From positions 1 through 29,953 of the forward strand of contig DKUR01000076.1 in NCBI GenBank assembly GCA_002490775.1: a stretch of DNA of 29,953 nucleotides. The letters are read 5' to 3'. The notes beneath the pieces were generated by a model. The model was not told the DNA's origin. It searched no databases and saw only the letters and a list, made by a program, of their open reading frames with translations. The stretch is from Lachnospiraceae bacterium UBA7199 (GTDB taxonomy: Bacteria > Bacillota > Clostridia > Lachnospirales > Lachnospiraceae). The position numbers were made by a program, and so were the translations under genes. This document shows positions 1 through 7,761 of the stretch, in pieces. The stretch's first letter is position 1. Each line of letters starts with the position of its first letter.

Positions 1-1
1 A

Positions 2-400
2 GATATACAGATTAAGGTCAGTAGAAATTATCCGTGTATCAATGAAAGCCAAATGACTTCTATGTTGGCGGTAATGGTAAAATTCAGAAACGTTTGTGCA
101 CATGGAGAGCGATTGTTTACATATAGAACCGTTGATAGCATTCCGGATTTACCAATACATAAGAAATTAGGCATAGCTCAAAAAGGTACACAATATATAA
201 ATGGAAAAAATGATTTATTCTCAGTTGTAATTGCTTTAAGGTATCTTTTAAACGATGGTTGGTATAGGGAATTTATAAAAGAACTTAAAGTTATGATTGG
301 TAAGTATCTTAAGAAACATGACAGTATAGCAGAACAAGAATTATATGAAAAAATGGGATTTCCAGAAAACTGGAGAAAGATAACCAGGTACAGGAAATAG
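2..400 (+). CDS. Abi family protein (HEPN-like abortive infection type), C-terminal part
   Basis: The frame is open from the first bases of the window to TAG at 398-400, so this is the C-terminal part (about 132 codons) of a longer gene whose start lies outside. The only recognisable signature is RNVCAHGERLFTYRT, near residue 34 of the visible part. It has the R-x4-H spacing of HEPN RNases and matches the late region of Abi_2 (AbiD/AbiF-like) proteins. Family knowledge: such proteins are linked to phage abortive infection through RNA cleavage, but most members are untested. The gene is noticeably more AT-rich than those after it, which fits horizontal acquisition. An unrelated HEPN-type protein is possible; the family call is fairly secure and the function is not. 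Confidence 0.7.
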   Translation, partial: DIQIKVSRNYPCINESQMTSMLAVMVKFRNVCAHGERLFTYRTVDSIPDLPIHKKLGIAQKGTQYINGKNDLFSVVIALRYLLNDGWYREFIKELKVMIGKYLKKHDSIAEQELYEKMGFPENWRKITRYRK

Positions 401-435
401 TAAAAATCTATTCTTAACTGTGGAGTAAACTATAG

Positions 436-464
436 TTGACGATGCGGAAAACAAGGGGTATGCT
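436..464 (+). promoter_or_regulatory. Sigma-A-type promoter for the PfkB kinase gene
   Basis: TTGACG at 436-441 and TATGCT at 459-464 are separated by 17 bp. Transcription should begin near 471, giving a short leader before the ATG at 499. A 10-bp perfect palindrome, AACTATAGTT (428-437), abuts the -35 box and could be an operator. Confidence 0.6.
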
Positions 465-498
465 CAAAGAAGAAAAACAAATAAGGAGAAAATGACAC

Positions 499-1401
499 AT
501 GAGCAAAATTTTGGTTTCCGGGTTAGTCAATACAGAGACTACTGTAAAGATCAAGGAATTTCCTATTCCATATTTTCCTATAGATTACCCTTTTTTTGGG
601 GTAAATACCGGCGTGGCAGGTGTAGCTTATAATCTCTCAAAAGCCTTAAAATCACTTGGTGATCAGGTGAGGCTGATTTCCATGACGGGGAGCGACTTTG
701 GAGGAGAATATGTAAGGAAGGAAATAGAAGCAATCGGTATAGATACCGCAAATATGCAGCAGCAGCTAAGACAGACGCCAAATTCTGTTATTTTATATGA
801 TGGGGAAGGGAAAAGGCAGATCTATTGTGATCTGAAAGATATTCAGGATATGTCTTTTGACTTTCAAAGAAAAATGTATCAGGACTGTGATGTGATTATT
901 GCGTGCAATACAAATTTTAACAGAAGCCTTCTGAAAAAAGCCAAAGCAGAGGGAAAGCTGATTGCCACAGATGTACATGTACTAAGTGACATTGAAGATG
1001 CATACAACATGGATTTTATGCAGTATGCGGATATTTTGTTTTTAAGCGACGAAGCCATAAGGATGGATGCAAAGGAATTTCTTATGGAGATAGAAAAGCG
1101 TTATGAAAATGAAATCATTGTGTTAGGACAGGGGAGCCAGGGGGCATTAATGTATGTGAAAAAAGAAGGAAAATTTTATGATTTTCCTGTCGTCAAAACC
1201 GGTAAGGTAATCAATACGGTAGGAGCAGGAGACGCATTATTTAGCGGGTTTATCCATTATTATGTAAAAGGAATTCCAGCGGCAGAGGCGTTAAAAAAAG
1301 CAGAAATCTTTGCTTCTTATAAGATAGGATTTGACGGTGCAGCTAGTGGATTTGCCGATGAGCAGAAAATAGAGGAACTGGCGGCGGAAATTGTGTTTTA
1401 G
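499..1401 (+). CDS. PfkB/ribokinase-family carbohydrate kinase
   Basis: This 300-aa protein has the length and layout of the PfkB family: a soluble cytoplasmic kinase that phosphorylates a sugar or nucleoside with ATP. The C-terminal signature NTVGAGDALFSGF includes the catalytic base, Asp245, in GAGD. The N-terminal part (SGLVNTETT, then GVAGVAYNLSKAL) matches the substrate-binding half, although the usual early Gly-Gly pair is replaced. The ATG at 499 is chosen because AAGGAG lies about 10 bases upstream. The substrate cannot be read from the sequence; ribose, fructose-type sugars and nucleosides are all possible. It precedes the ferritin-like remnant by 12 bases and is probably co-transcribed with it. 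Confidence 0.88.
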   Translation: MSKILVSGLVNTETTVKIKEFPIPYFPIDYPFFGVNTGVAGVAYNLSKALKSLGDQVRLISMTGSDFGGEYVRKEIEAIGIDTANMQQQLRQTPNSVILYDGEGKRQIYCDLKDIQDMSFDFQRKMYQDCDVIIACNTNFNRSLLKKAKAEGKLIATDVHVLSDIEDAYNMDFMQYADILFLSDEAIRMDAKEFLMEIEKRYENEIIVLGQGSQGALMYVKKEGKFYDFPVVKTGKVINTVGAGDALFSGFIHYYVKGIPAAEALKKAEIFASYKIGFDGAASGFADEQKIEELAAEIVF

Positions 1402-1413
1402 CAGGGGAGAATT

Positions 1414-1861
1414 ATGATCAGCTTTGTAAAATCAAGAATGAATCAATTTACATATAGAGAGTGGATCGGCTGGTTTGCGCATAATAATGACCAAAGATTT
1501 TGCAGGCGGAATAAAATGTGAAGTTACCGTTTTGGTAACAGCAGAAATGATTGCTTTAACTTACTATGATGCGTTAGCAAAAAGTACAGATTCCCCCGCG
1601 CTGAAAAGCATCTGTGAACAGATGCTGCACGATGAAATCCCCCATATTATGTTTCAGTCTTATACCTTAAGCTTCTTTGAAAACAGCATGAAAGATAAGC
1701 TTTTAAGAATTCTGCTGATGGAAGGGACACTGCTTTTCGTATGGGGAGCATTCCGAAAGATTTATTTATCCGGCGGGTACGGATTTTGTAGTTTTTTAAA
1801 AGAAAATTTAGGATACCTGCGCCAGTCTGTATATTTGGCACGAAGCAGAAGACAGAATTGA
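1414..1861 (+). pseudogene. Ferritin-like domain protein, frameshifted and internally deleted
   Basis: An ATG at 1414 follows a good ribosome site (AGGGGAG) and encodes a 35-residue start with REWIGWFAHNND, then stops at 1519-1521. The next frame, open from about 1475 to 1861, continues with TVLVTAEMIALTYYDALAKS and MLHDEIPHIMFQ. These resemble the last helices of a ferritin-like (rubrerythrin-related di-iron) family, with E..YY and DE..H metal-ligand patterns. In full-length relatives I would expect roughly 80-100 residues between the two parts, including the first metal-binding helix pair. Deletion plus a frame change therefore best explains the locus. The 128-codon downstream frame alone would have to start at a TTG with no ribosome site. 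Family identity is by recollected pattern, not a search. Confidence 0.6.
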
Positions 1862-1867
1862 TTTTTG

Positions 1868-1895
1868 AAAGGGAATCAGAGTCCTCTTCCTTTTT
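1868..1895 (+). terminator. Weak intrinsic terminator candidate
   Basis: AAAGGGA (1868-1874) can pair with TTCCTTT (1887-1893), including one G-U pair, and the stem runs into a short T tract. It would end the kinase/ferritin-remnant transcript. The stem is short, so this is tentative. Confidence 0.3.
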
Positions 1896-1953
1896 ATAAA
1901 TTTCTATGCTATTATGTTAAAGTTGAAAAAAATGTAAATTGGAGGATGGAAAC

Positions 1954-3306
1954 ATGGAACGAGAACGTCTGGGAAGTCGTTTGGGATTTATTCTGCTTAG
2001 TGCAGGCTGTGCCATTGGCATTGGAAATGTTTGGAAGTTCCCGTATATGGTGGGACAGTATGGGGGAGGCGCTTTTGTACTGTGCTACTTATTTTTCCTG
2101 ATTGTTTTGGGAATTCCTGTAATGACCATTGAATTTGCGCTGGGACGTGCATCAAGGAAAAGCCCGGTTAAACTGTATAATGAATTAGAAAAGCCCGGAC
2201 AAAAGTGGCATCTGCATGGGTATGCCGCTATGGCTGGCAATTATCTTTTAATGATGTTTTATACCACGGTTGCAGGATGGATGCTCCATTATTTTTTCTA
2301 TATGGCTGGGGGAACCTTTACAGGTACAGATGTAGCAGCAGTAGGAAATGTTTTTGGAGATATGCTTGCTGATCCTTATGGAATGATAGGATTTATGGTA
2401 GTTGTAGTGGTTTTGGGATTTGGCATTTGCTCCATAGGCTTACAGAAGGGATTAGAGAGAGTAAGTAAGTTTATGATGATGGCGCTGCTTGTAATCATGG
2501 TAGTTCTGGCAGTTAACAGTCTTTTGCTGAAGGGTTCAGGAGAAGGACTCCGCTTTTATCTGCTGCCGGATTTTGGAAGAATGCTGGATATTGGAATCGG
2601 CAATGTGATGCTTGGTGCAATGACGCAGGCATTTTTCACACTGAGTCTGGGAATCGGTGCAATGGCTATCTTTGGAAGCTATATCGGGAGAGAAAGAGCA
2701 CTCCTTGGAGAAGCTGTCAATGTGGGGATTTTAGATACTTTTGTGGCTTTTGTTTCGGGGCTGATCATCTTTCCCGCCTGCTTTGCCTATGGTGTCAGTC
2801 CTGACAGTGGACCAGGACTTATTTTTGTAACGCTGCCCAATATTTTTAACCATATGCCGGCTGGCCGGCTGTGGGGAAGCCTGTTTTTTGTATTTATGTT
2901 TTTTGCTGCTTTTTCAACAGTACTGGCAGTGTTTGAAAACATTATTTCCTGCTGTATGGATTTATTCAAATGGACACGAAAGAAGGCATGCGGCATCAAT
3001 ACGCTTTTAATGATTGTTTTATCGCTGCCCTGTGCAGTAGGGTACAATTTATTGTCCGGTTTTCAACCCAGAGGCGCCGGATCTACTGTGCTTGATCTGG
3101 AGGACTTTCTGGTGAGCAATCTTTTCCTGCCTCTTGGAAGTCTGATCTATGTGGTGTTTGCCACCAGCCGCTACGGATGGGGATGGGATAAGCTTGTTGC
3201 GGAAGCCAATCAGGGCAAGGGATTAAAGGTTGCCAATTGGATGAGGCTGTATATGACTTATGCATTACCTGTTGTTGTATTGATTGTTTTTTTATTGAGT
3301 CTGTAA
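1954..3306 (+). CDS. Neurotransmitter:sodium symporter (NSS) family amino acid transporter
   Basis: This 450-aa polytopic membrane protein opens with SRLGFILLSAGCAIGIGNVW and then FPYMVGQYGGGAF. That is the NSS (SNF, TC 2.A.22) helix-1 signature, whose unwound centre binds sodium and substrate. Family members import amino acids or related amines with Na+; LeuT and MhsT are the known bacterial models. The length matches the 11-helix MhsT class, and the protein ends right after a hydrophobic helix, with no tail. The start is the ATG at 1954 because GGAGG at 1941-1945 is 8 bases upstream; an in-frame TTG at 1939 lies before that site and is rejected. The substrate is not predictable here. Confidence 0.93.
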   Translation: MERERLGSRLGFILLSAGCAIGIGNVWKFPYMVGQYGGGAFVLCYLFFLIVLGIPVMTIEFALGRASRKSPVKLYNELEKPGQKWHLHGYAAMAGNYLLMMFYTTVAGWMLHYFFYMAGGTFTGTDVAAVGNVFGDMLADPYGMIGFMVVVVVLGFGICSIGLQKGLERVSKFMMMALLVIMVVLAVNSLLLKGSGEGLRFYLLPDFGRMLDIGIGNVMLGAMTQAFFTLSLGIGAMAIFGSYIGRERALLGEAVNVGILDTFVAFVSGLIIFPACFAYGVSPDSGPGLIFVTLPNIFNHMPAGRLWGSLFFVFMFFAAFSTVLAVFENIISCCMDLFKWTRKKACGINTLLMIVLSLPCAVGYNLLSGFQPRGAGSTVLDLEDFLVSNLFLPLGSLIYVVFATSRYGWGWDKLVAEANQGKGLKVANWMRLYMTYALPVVVLIVFLLSL

Positions 3307-3353
3307 AGTTTGATGCGCTGTCAGAGGCAATGTAATTGAAAAGGAGAAAAATG

Positions 3354-3605
3354 ATGTTGGAATTTAGGTATGACACACAACTGTTGATTGAAGGGGAAGA
3401 TTTGGATGAGGATGTGATTTCCCAGTATTTCACTGAAAACTTTAAGGGAGACTGTCTTTTGGCAGTGGGAGATGAAGAACTTATTAAAATTCATTTCCAT
3501 ACCAATGAGCCTTGGAAGGTGCTGGAGTACTGCGCTGCCCTGGGCGAGATTTATGATATTGTAGTGGAAGACATGGATCGTCAATCCAGAGGATTAAAGG
3601 GTTAA
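3354..3605 (+). CDS. Stand-alone FakA/DAK-kinase C-terminal-like domain
   Basis: This 83-aa protein consists almost entirely of a segment resembling the C-terminal domain of FakA/YloV fatty-acid kinases: FRYDTQLLIEG, GDCLLAVGDEELIKIHFHTN, EPWKVLEYCAALGEI and ending VEDMDRQSRG. No kinase (DhaL-like) or middle domain is encoded beside it. In FakA the C-terminal region takes part in FakA-FakB cooperation, so this may be a free-standing partner for a DegV/FakB-type protein; that role is inference. AAGGAG at 3341-3346 fits ATG 3354 (7 bases) better than ATG 3351 (4 bases). It lies 47 bases after the NSS transporter and may be co-transcribed with it. Confidence 0.72.
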   Translation: MLEFRYDTQLLIEGEDLDEDVISQYFTENFKGDCLLAVGDEELIKIHFHTNEPWKVLEYCAALGEIYDIVVEDMDRQSRGLKG

Positions 3606-3715
3606 AGTAAAAAAAGCAGGTTATCCTTTATAAATGCAACTTATCCCTCCTGATATTTTATAGGGTACAGAAGTGTGTTAGAGTAACTCTTATAAAATTA
3701 AGGGAGGGATTTTTT

Positions 3716-4819
3716 ATGCAAAATGAAGGAGATAAAAAGCAGAAAAACAAGTTAAAGCGTCCGGTGAAAGGATTGCTCATTTTCCTGCTGATCGTGGCTT
3801 TTATTGGGATATTATTTAAATTTATCCTGTTTCCACCTTATGATGCGCCAAAGGTATCAGGAGAACATGTGGTTTTAACAAAGGAATATACATGGGTGGA
3901 CGAAAGCCGGGAGGAAACCTTTACAGATTCGGGAGAAAACAGAGAGCTTACGGTAAAGTTCTGGTATCCCAAGGAAGAAGGCAGTTATCCGCTGGTGGTT
4001 TTTTCACACGGTGCATTTGGTGTGATTGACAGTAATTATTCCACCTGCATGGAACTGGCATCAAATGGTTATGTGGTGGCAAGTATAGGCCATACTTATC
4101 ATGCCATGTATTTAAAAAATGTGGAAGGAAAGGTTTTTTTGGCAGATAAGGATTTTATGAAAAGTGTGTTTGTTGGAAATGGTGTCTATGATCCGGAACT
4201 GGAGAAGCAGGTTTATGAAAACAGTCTTGCATGGATGGAGCTTCGCACAGCAGATGAAAATTTTGTCTTAGATACTATTTTGGAAAAGGCAGAAAGGGGA
4301 GAGGAAGGTCCATTTGGTCTGATTGATTCTGATAAGATCGGTCTGATGGGGCATTCTATGGGAGGCGCCTCTTCTGTACAGCTTGGAAGAGAAAGAACGG
4401 ATATTGATGCAGTAATTGATCTGGAAGGAACTATGCTGGGGGAATATGTCGGATTTGAAAACGGGATTGAAATTTATAACGAAGAACCTTATCCTGTTCC
4501 GGTGCTGGATGTTTTTGGAACAAGACTATATGATGAGATCAAGATGCCTGCAGAATTTGAAGAAGAGCATCCTGGCTGGCAGTATGTGAATTTTTATGTG
4601 GGAGACCATGCGGTCGATTATATGGCAGTGGCCTTTCGTGATACGGGGCATTTGAATTTTACGGATCTGCCTCTTATTTCTCCTGTGCTTGCCAAATTAA
4701 TGGGGGTAGGAAAGGTGGATGCAAAAAGCTGCATAGAAAATGTAAATGCAGTTGTACTTAATTGGTTTGACCATTATCTGAAGGGAGAAAGTAAACTGGA
4801 TATCAAGCCGGAGTATTAA
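3716..4819 (+). CDS. Membrane-anchored alpha/beta hydrolase (dienelactone hydrolase/PAF-acetylhydrolase-like)
   Basis: This is a 367-aa protein. A lysine-rich start and a hydrophobic stretch at residues 21-40 indicate a single N-terminal membrane anchor with the enzyme outside. The nucleophile elbow GHSMGGAS holds Ser214, and Asp265 (VLDVFG) and His312 (DTGHLNF) are spaced to complete a triad. The N-terminal VVFSHGAFG loop supplies the oxyanion region. The layout resembles dienelactone-hydrolase and platelet-activating-factor acetylhydrolase-like esterases, but the substrate is unknown. AGGGAGG at 3701-3707 sits 8 bases before the ATG. The 110-base gap upstream holds an AGAGT-A-ACTCT inverted repeat (3680-3690) just before a TATAAA, which could be a regulated promoter. 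Confidence 0.85.
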   Translation: MQNEGDKKQKNKLKRPVKGLLIFLLIVAFIGILFKFILFPPYDAPKVSGEHVVLTKEYTWVDESREETFTDSGENRELTVKFWYPKEEGSYPLVVFSHGAFGVIDSNYSTCMELASNGYVVASIGHTYHAMYLKNVEGKVFLADKDFMKSVFVGNGVYDPELEKQVYENSLAWMELRTADENFVLDTILEKAERGEEGPFGLIDSDKIGLMGHSMGGASSVQLGRERTDIDAVIDLEGTMLGEYVGFENGIEIYNEEPYPVPVLDVFGTRLYDEIKMPAEFEEEHPGWQYVNFYVGDHAVDYMAVAFRDTGHLNFTDLPLISPVLAKLMGVGKVDAKSCIENVNAVVLNWFDHYLKGESKLDIKPEY

Positions 4820-4865
4820 TGCTCTGCTGCAAGCAGTAAGATAATGGTTCAGGAAGGAAATAATA

Positions 4866-5324
4866 ATGAAGGTTAGCATCAGGAAAATTACTGACAGGAC
4901 AAAAGAGCAGGTGGTTATTGAATGTGTGCACATCACCCCGGAAATAGAAGATATAAAAGCTTATGCATCTTTAAAAGGAACAGAACTTTCCGGAATAACC
5001 CAGGAACAATTAATGATTCGTTTCAGGCTGGAGGATGTTTACTATTTTGAAGCGTTGGATGAAAAGGTGTTTGCCTACACAAAGGAGCAGGTGTGTCAGG
5101 TGAAAATGCGTTTGTATGAGGTGGAAGAAAGCTATAAGATGTATCACTTTGTGCGGTGTTCAAAGTCGGTGGTCTTAAATCTGATGCTTCTTGAGAGCAT
5201 CAGCCCCGCACTGAACGGGCGTTTCTTTGCGCATATGAAAAATGGGGAAAGATTGATGATCTCCAGAGCATATGCGTCTGAATTAAAAAGAATCGTTATG
5301 GGAGGAAAAAAAGATGAATCATAA
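4866..5324 (+). CDS. LytTR-family DNA-binding regulator
   Basis: This 152-aa protein has a LytTR DNA-binding domain over about residues 45-145: MIRFRLEDVYYFEALDEKVF, then FVRCSKSVVLNLMLLESI and GERLMISRAYASELK. No receiver domain precedes it, so it is the small non-response-regulator type. Such proteins are commonly encoded with a DUF3021 membrane protein, as here, where the 3' end overlaps the next gene by 11 bases. In known LytTR/membrane-protein pairs the membrane partner usually restrains the regulator; that is inferred here. AGGAAGGA at 4851-4858 supports the ATG at 4866. It begins 46 bases after the hydrolase and may be co-transcribed with it. Confidence 0.88.
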   Translation: MKVSIRKITDRTKEQVVIECVHITPEIEDIKAYASLKGTELSGITQEQLMIRFRLEDVYYFEALDEKVFAYTKEQVCQVKMRLYEVEESYKMYHFVRCSKSVVLNLMLLESISPALNGRFFAHMKNGERLMISRAYASELKRIVMGGKKDES

Positions 5325-5745
5325 AAGTATATTTATTGATATGATGATGGCGTTTTTTATATGTACTGCCTGTATTACGATCCTGGAAGGAGTTTTGGGA
5401 ATGATCTTTTTCCCGCAGGTTATCTTTGGATATGAGGCTTTTTTTTCGCCGCCTCTGTTTGGAATTTTTTCCGTACTTTTCAGCATTGTAAATTATTCCC
5501 GGAAGGAATTAAGCGTCCGTCAGGTGCTATTTCGAAGGTTTCTTCATTTACTTATGATTGAGGCGTTGGTTTTGGGGCTTAACTATAAGGCAGGAGGATT
5601 TACGGATTTTAACTTTTTCTATGTTCTTGCATTTTCTGTAGCCGTGGTTTTTATTTTGGTTTATGTGGTTATGTGGATGGGAGAGCGGTATAGTGCAATG
5701 CGCTTTAATGAGCAGCTTAAAGTTTACCAGAGCAGACAGAACTGA
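5314..5745 (+). CDS. DUF3021 family membrane protein
   Basis: This 143-aa protein has four hydrophobic segments at about residues 8-32, 42-60, 72-90 and 103-125, with a short charged tail. Size, topology and position directly after a LytTR regulator identify a DUF3021 protein. Its ATG lies inside the regulator's 3' end (11-base overlap) with GGGAGG at 5300-5305, so the two are translationally coupled. The likely role is to sense or relay a membrane signal to the regulator and hold it inactive, by analogy with other LytTR regulatory systems; the signal is unknown. No enzymatic motif is visible. Confidence 0.82.
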   Translation: MNHKSIFIDMMMAFFICTACITILEGVLGMIFFPQVIFGYEAFFSPPLFGIFSVLFSIVNYSRKELSVRQVLFRRFLHLLMIEALVLGLNYKAGGFTDFNFFYVLAFSVAVVFILVYVVMWMGERYSAMRFNEQLKVYQSRQN

Positions 5746-5748
5746 CTC

Positions 5749-5776
5749 TTGCTATTTTCTTTCAGTGTGATATGAT
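5749..5776 (+). promoter_or_regulatory. Probable promoter for the HD-domain/DUF554 pair
   Basis: TTGCTA (5749-5754) and TATGAT (5771-5776) are separated by 16 bp, with transcription expected near 5783. This would give a leader of about 100 bases before the ATG at 5882. The boxes are moderate matches. Confidence 0.4.
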
Positions 5777-5881
5777 TATGCTTATCAGAAAATGAAAGCA
5801 TTTATTTTACGTATTAAAGGCTGTTTCTAGTTGGGATCAACTTCCGCCAGAAAGGCATACACGGGAAAGGCATGGGTTAAA

Positions 5882-6466
5882 ATGGAGAATAATTTTACCA
5901 GAGAAGAAGCGCTTGCATTATTAAAGAAGTACAATAAGGAACCTTTTCATATACAGCATGGACTCACGGTAGAGGGTGTTATGCGCTGGTATGCAAAAGA
6001 ACTTGGATATGAAAGTGAAGCAGATTATTGGGCAAATGTAGGTCTTTTACACGATATTGATTTTGAACTGTATCCGGAGCAGCACTGTTTAAAAGCGCCT
6101 GAACTGTTAAAAGAAGGAGGAGCTTCAAAGGATATGATTCATTCCATCTGCTCTCATGGATACGGACTTTGCTGTGATGTAAAGCCAGAGCATGAGATGG
6201 AGAAGGTTCTTTTTGCAGTAGATGAACTTACCGGATTGATTGGGGCGGCGGCGCTTATGCGTCCTTCCAAAAGTGTAATGGATATGGAAGCTTCCAGTAT
6301 TAAAAAGAAATTTAAAGATAAAAAATTTGCAGCAGGATGTTCCCGGGATGTGATCAGACAGGGAGCAGAAAATTTAGGATGGGAACTGAATGATCTGTTT
6401 GAAAAGACGATTCTTGCCATGCGTTCCTGTGAAAGCCGGATTCAGGAAGAGATGAGCAAGTTATGA
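5882..6466 (+). CDS. HD-domain (HDIG-type) hydrolase family protein
   Basis: This 194-aa cytoplasmic protein carries an HD metal-dependent phosphohydrolase signature. HIQHGLTVEGVMRW supplies the first histidine, LLHDIDFE the His57-Asp58 pair, and later HSICSHGYG and FAVDELTGL complete the site. The family hydrolyses phosphate esters of nucleotides or related compounds; the substrate here is unknown. The start is uncertain. ATG 5882 matches the usual length of relatives but has only AAAGG 11 bases before it. An in-frame TTG at 5831 would add 17 residues and also has AAAGG at a workable distance. The stop overlaps the start of the following DUF554 gene (ATGA), so the pair is coupled. Confidence 0.82.
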   Translation: MENNFTREEALALLKKYNKEPFHIQHGLTVEGVMRWYAKELGYESEADYWANVGLLHDIDFELYPEQHCLKAPELLKEGGASKDMIHSICSHGYGLCCDVKPEHEMEKVLFAVDELTGLIGAAALMRPSKSVMDMEASSIKKKFKDKKFAAGCSRDVIRQGAENLGWELNDLFEKTILAMRSCESRIQEEMSKL

Positions 6467-7179
6467 TAGGACTTGGCACGATAATAAATACGGCGGCAGT
6501 AGTTGGCGGCGGCCTCCTTGGAATGGGGCTTAAAAGCGGACTGAAAACGCAGATGCAGGATGCCCTGATGCGCTCTTGCGGCGTGGCTACTATCTTTATC
6601 GGAGCTGCCGGAGCATTATCTAAAATGCTTGTTTTCAAAAACGAGGTGTTTGAAACCCAGGGGACAATGCTTTTAATTTTTTCACTGGTGATTGGCTCCG
6701 TCTTGGGGGAATGGCTTAACATTGAGCAAAAGATGGATACGGTTGGAGAAAAGATTAAGAATGCTGTAGGGGCAAAAAATGACAACCTGTTTGTGGAAGG
6801 ATTTGTAAATGTATCTCTGATTATCTGCGTAGGCGCTATGGCTATTGTAGGGGCAATTCAGGATGGCATAAGCGGAGATTACTCGCTGCTTGCCGCCAAG
6901 GCTGTTTTAGACTTGATCATTGTGGTAGTATTTGCCTCCACTTATGGGCTTGGCGCAGTATTTTCCGCAGTTCCCGTTTTTGTATATCAGGGGGTGATTA
7001 CGCTGCTGGCAGCATATTTGGGAAGCTTTGTCAGCGATACGCTTATTGATCATCTTTCTTTTATCGGTTCCGCACTGATTTTTTGCGTGGGAGTTAATAT
7101 TGCCTTCGGGAAGAGGTTTAAGGTGGGCAACATGCTTCCGGCGCTGATCATACCGGTTCTTTATGGTTTATTCATTTAA
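6463..7179 (+). CDS. DUF554 family membrane protein
   Basis: This 238-aa protein is almost wholly hydrophobic, with about seven membrane segments. The opening GLGTIINTAAVVGGGLLG, the central FVNVSLIICVGAMAIVGAIQ and the closing GVNIAFGKRFKVGNMLPALI are hallmarks of the DUF554 (YdfK/YqgA-like) family. No biochemical role is established; a transport or permease-like job is a guess. The ATG overlaps the HD gene stop (ATGA), so translation is coupled and the two may act together. A stem GATGAC/GTCATC at 7187-7209 and the larger convergent stem at 7218-7264 end the unit. Confidence 0.88.
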   Translation: MIGLGTIINTAAVVGGGLLGMGLKSGLKTQMQDALMRSCGVATIFIGAAGALSKMLVFKNEVFETQGTMLLIFSLVIGSVLGEWLNIEQKMDTVGEKIKNAVGAKNDNLFVEGFVNVSLIICVGAMAIVGAIQDGISGDYSLLAAKAVLDLIIVVVFASTYGLGAVFSAVPVFVYQGVITLLAAYLGSFVSDTLIDHLSFIGSALIFCVGVNIAFGKRFKVGNMLPALIIPVLYGLFI

Positions 7180-7217
7180 AATAACGGATGACCGGAAAAG
7201 CCTGTCATCTTTATGTT

Positions 7218-7264
7218 AAAAAGTGGGAATGGAGACTACAAGATAGTTTCCATTCCTACTTTTT
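7218..7264. terminator. Bidirectional terminator between DUF554 and GNAT genes
   Basis: A 19-base arm (7218-7236) pairs with a 19-base arm (7246-7264), with three internal mismatches or G-U pairs. The stem is bounded by AAAAA on the left and TTTTT on the right, so it can end transcription on both strands. The right arm lies inside the coding end of the minus-strand GNAT gene, whose stop is at 7236-7238. A second, smaller stem (7187-7209) precedes it on the plus strand. Confidence 0.8.
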
Positions 7265-7706
7265 GCGGTTTCAGGCCACAAGCTTGGTAAAATTTCATGG
7301 CGGGTTCATTTAAACTCCAAACGTTTAAGGTTACGTTGTAGCATCCCGATGCCTTGGCAAAATCAAGTACTGCCTCATAAAGCCGCTTACCGATATGCTG
7401 TCCCCTTAAGGATTCATCCACACATAAATCATCTATGTATAAGGTTTTAATGTCGGTGAGAATGTTGTTGTTTACATGCTGCTGGAAAATACAAAAAGCG
7501 TAGCCCAGTACAGTTCCCTTCTCATCTACCGCAGCAAAAATAGGGCGCATATCGTCCTGAATAATGTTTAAAAGCTCTTCATCCGTATATTTTTTTGCTC
7601 CATATTTAAACAAATCCGGGCGCCCCTTATGATGCACCAGACAAACCTGCATGAGCAGACGATTGATTCCTTCCATATCCTGTTTTCTTGCACGTCTTAT
7701 TTCCAT
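7236..7706 (-). CDS. GNAT family N-acetyltransferase
   Basis: This 156-aa protein is a complete GNAT fold: an N-terminal IRRARKQDMEGINRLL, then DDLCVDESLRGQHIGKRLYE, which carries the acetyl-CoA pyrophosphate loop (R-G-Q-H-I-G), and a C-terminal LNVWSLNEPAMKFYQACGL with the family tyrosine. It transfers acetyl from acetyl-CoA to an amine; the acceptor is unknown. The start at 7706 is chosen because the minus strand reads AAGGAGG 8 bases before it. A longer frame to 7736 starts upstream of that site and is rejected. The last codons form one arm of the shared terminator. Confidence 0.92.
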   Translation of the reverse strand: MEIRRARKQDMEGINRLLMQVCLVHHKGRPDLFKYGAKKYTDEELLNIIQDDMRPIFAAVDEKGTVLGYAFCIFQQHVNNNILTDIKTLYIDDLCVDESLRGQHIGKRLYEAVLDFAKASGCYNVTLNVWSLNEPAMKFYQACGLKPQKVGMETIL

Positions 7707-7761
7707 AGCTGCTGCCTCCTTGATAAAACTTTCCATAAAAGTATATCACATTTTTGCAAAC

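Noticed and set aside
1475..1861. Independent 128-aa gene starting at TTG
   Set aside because: There is no ribosome site at the TTG, and the upstream frame from 1414 supplies the matching N-terminal family sequence, so a broken gene fits better.
1865..2101. 78-codon frame overlapping the start of the NSS transporter
   Set aside because: It shares the transporter's DNA in another frame and has no motif; the transporter signature in the ATG 1954 frame is unambiguous.
3631..3700. MerR-type operator upstream of the hydrolase
   Set aside because: CCCT and AGGG words are present, but the arms do not pair over a useful length and no -35/-10 pair with 19-20 bp spacing is convincing.
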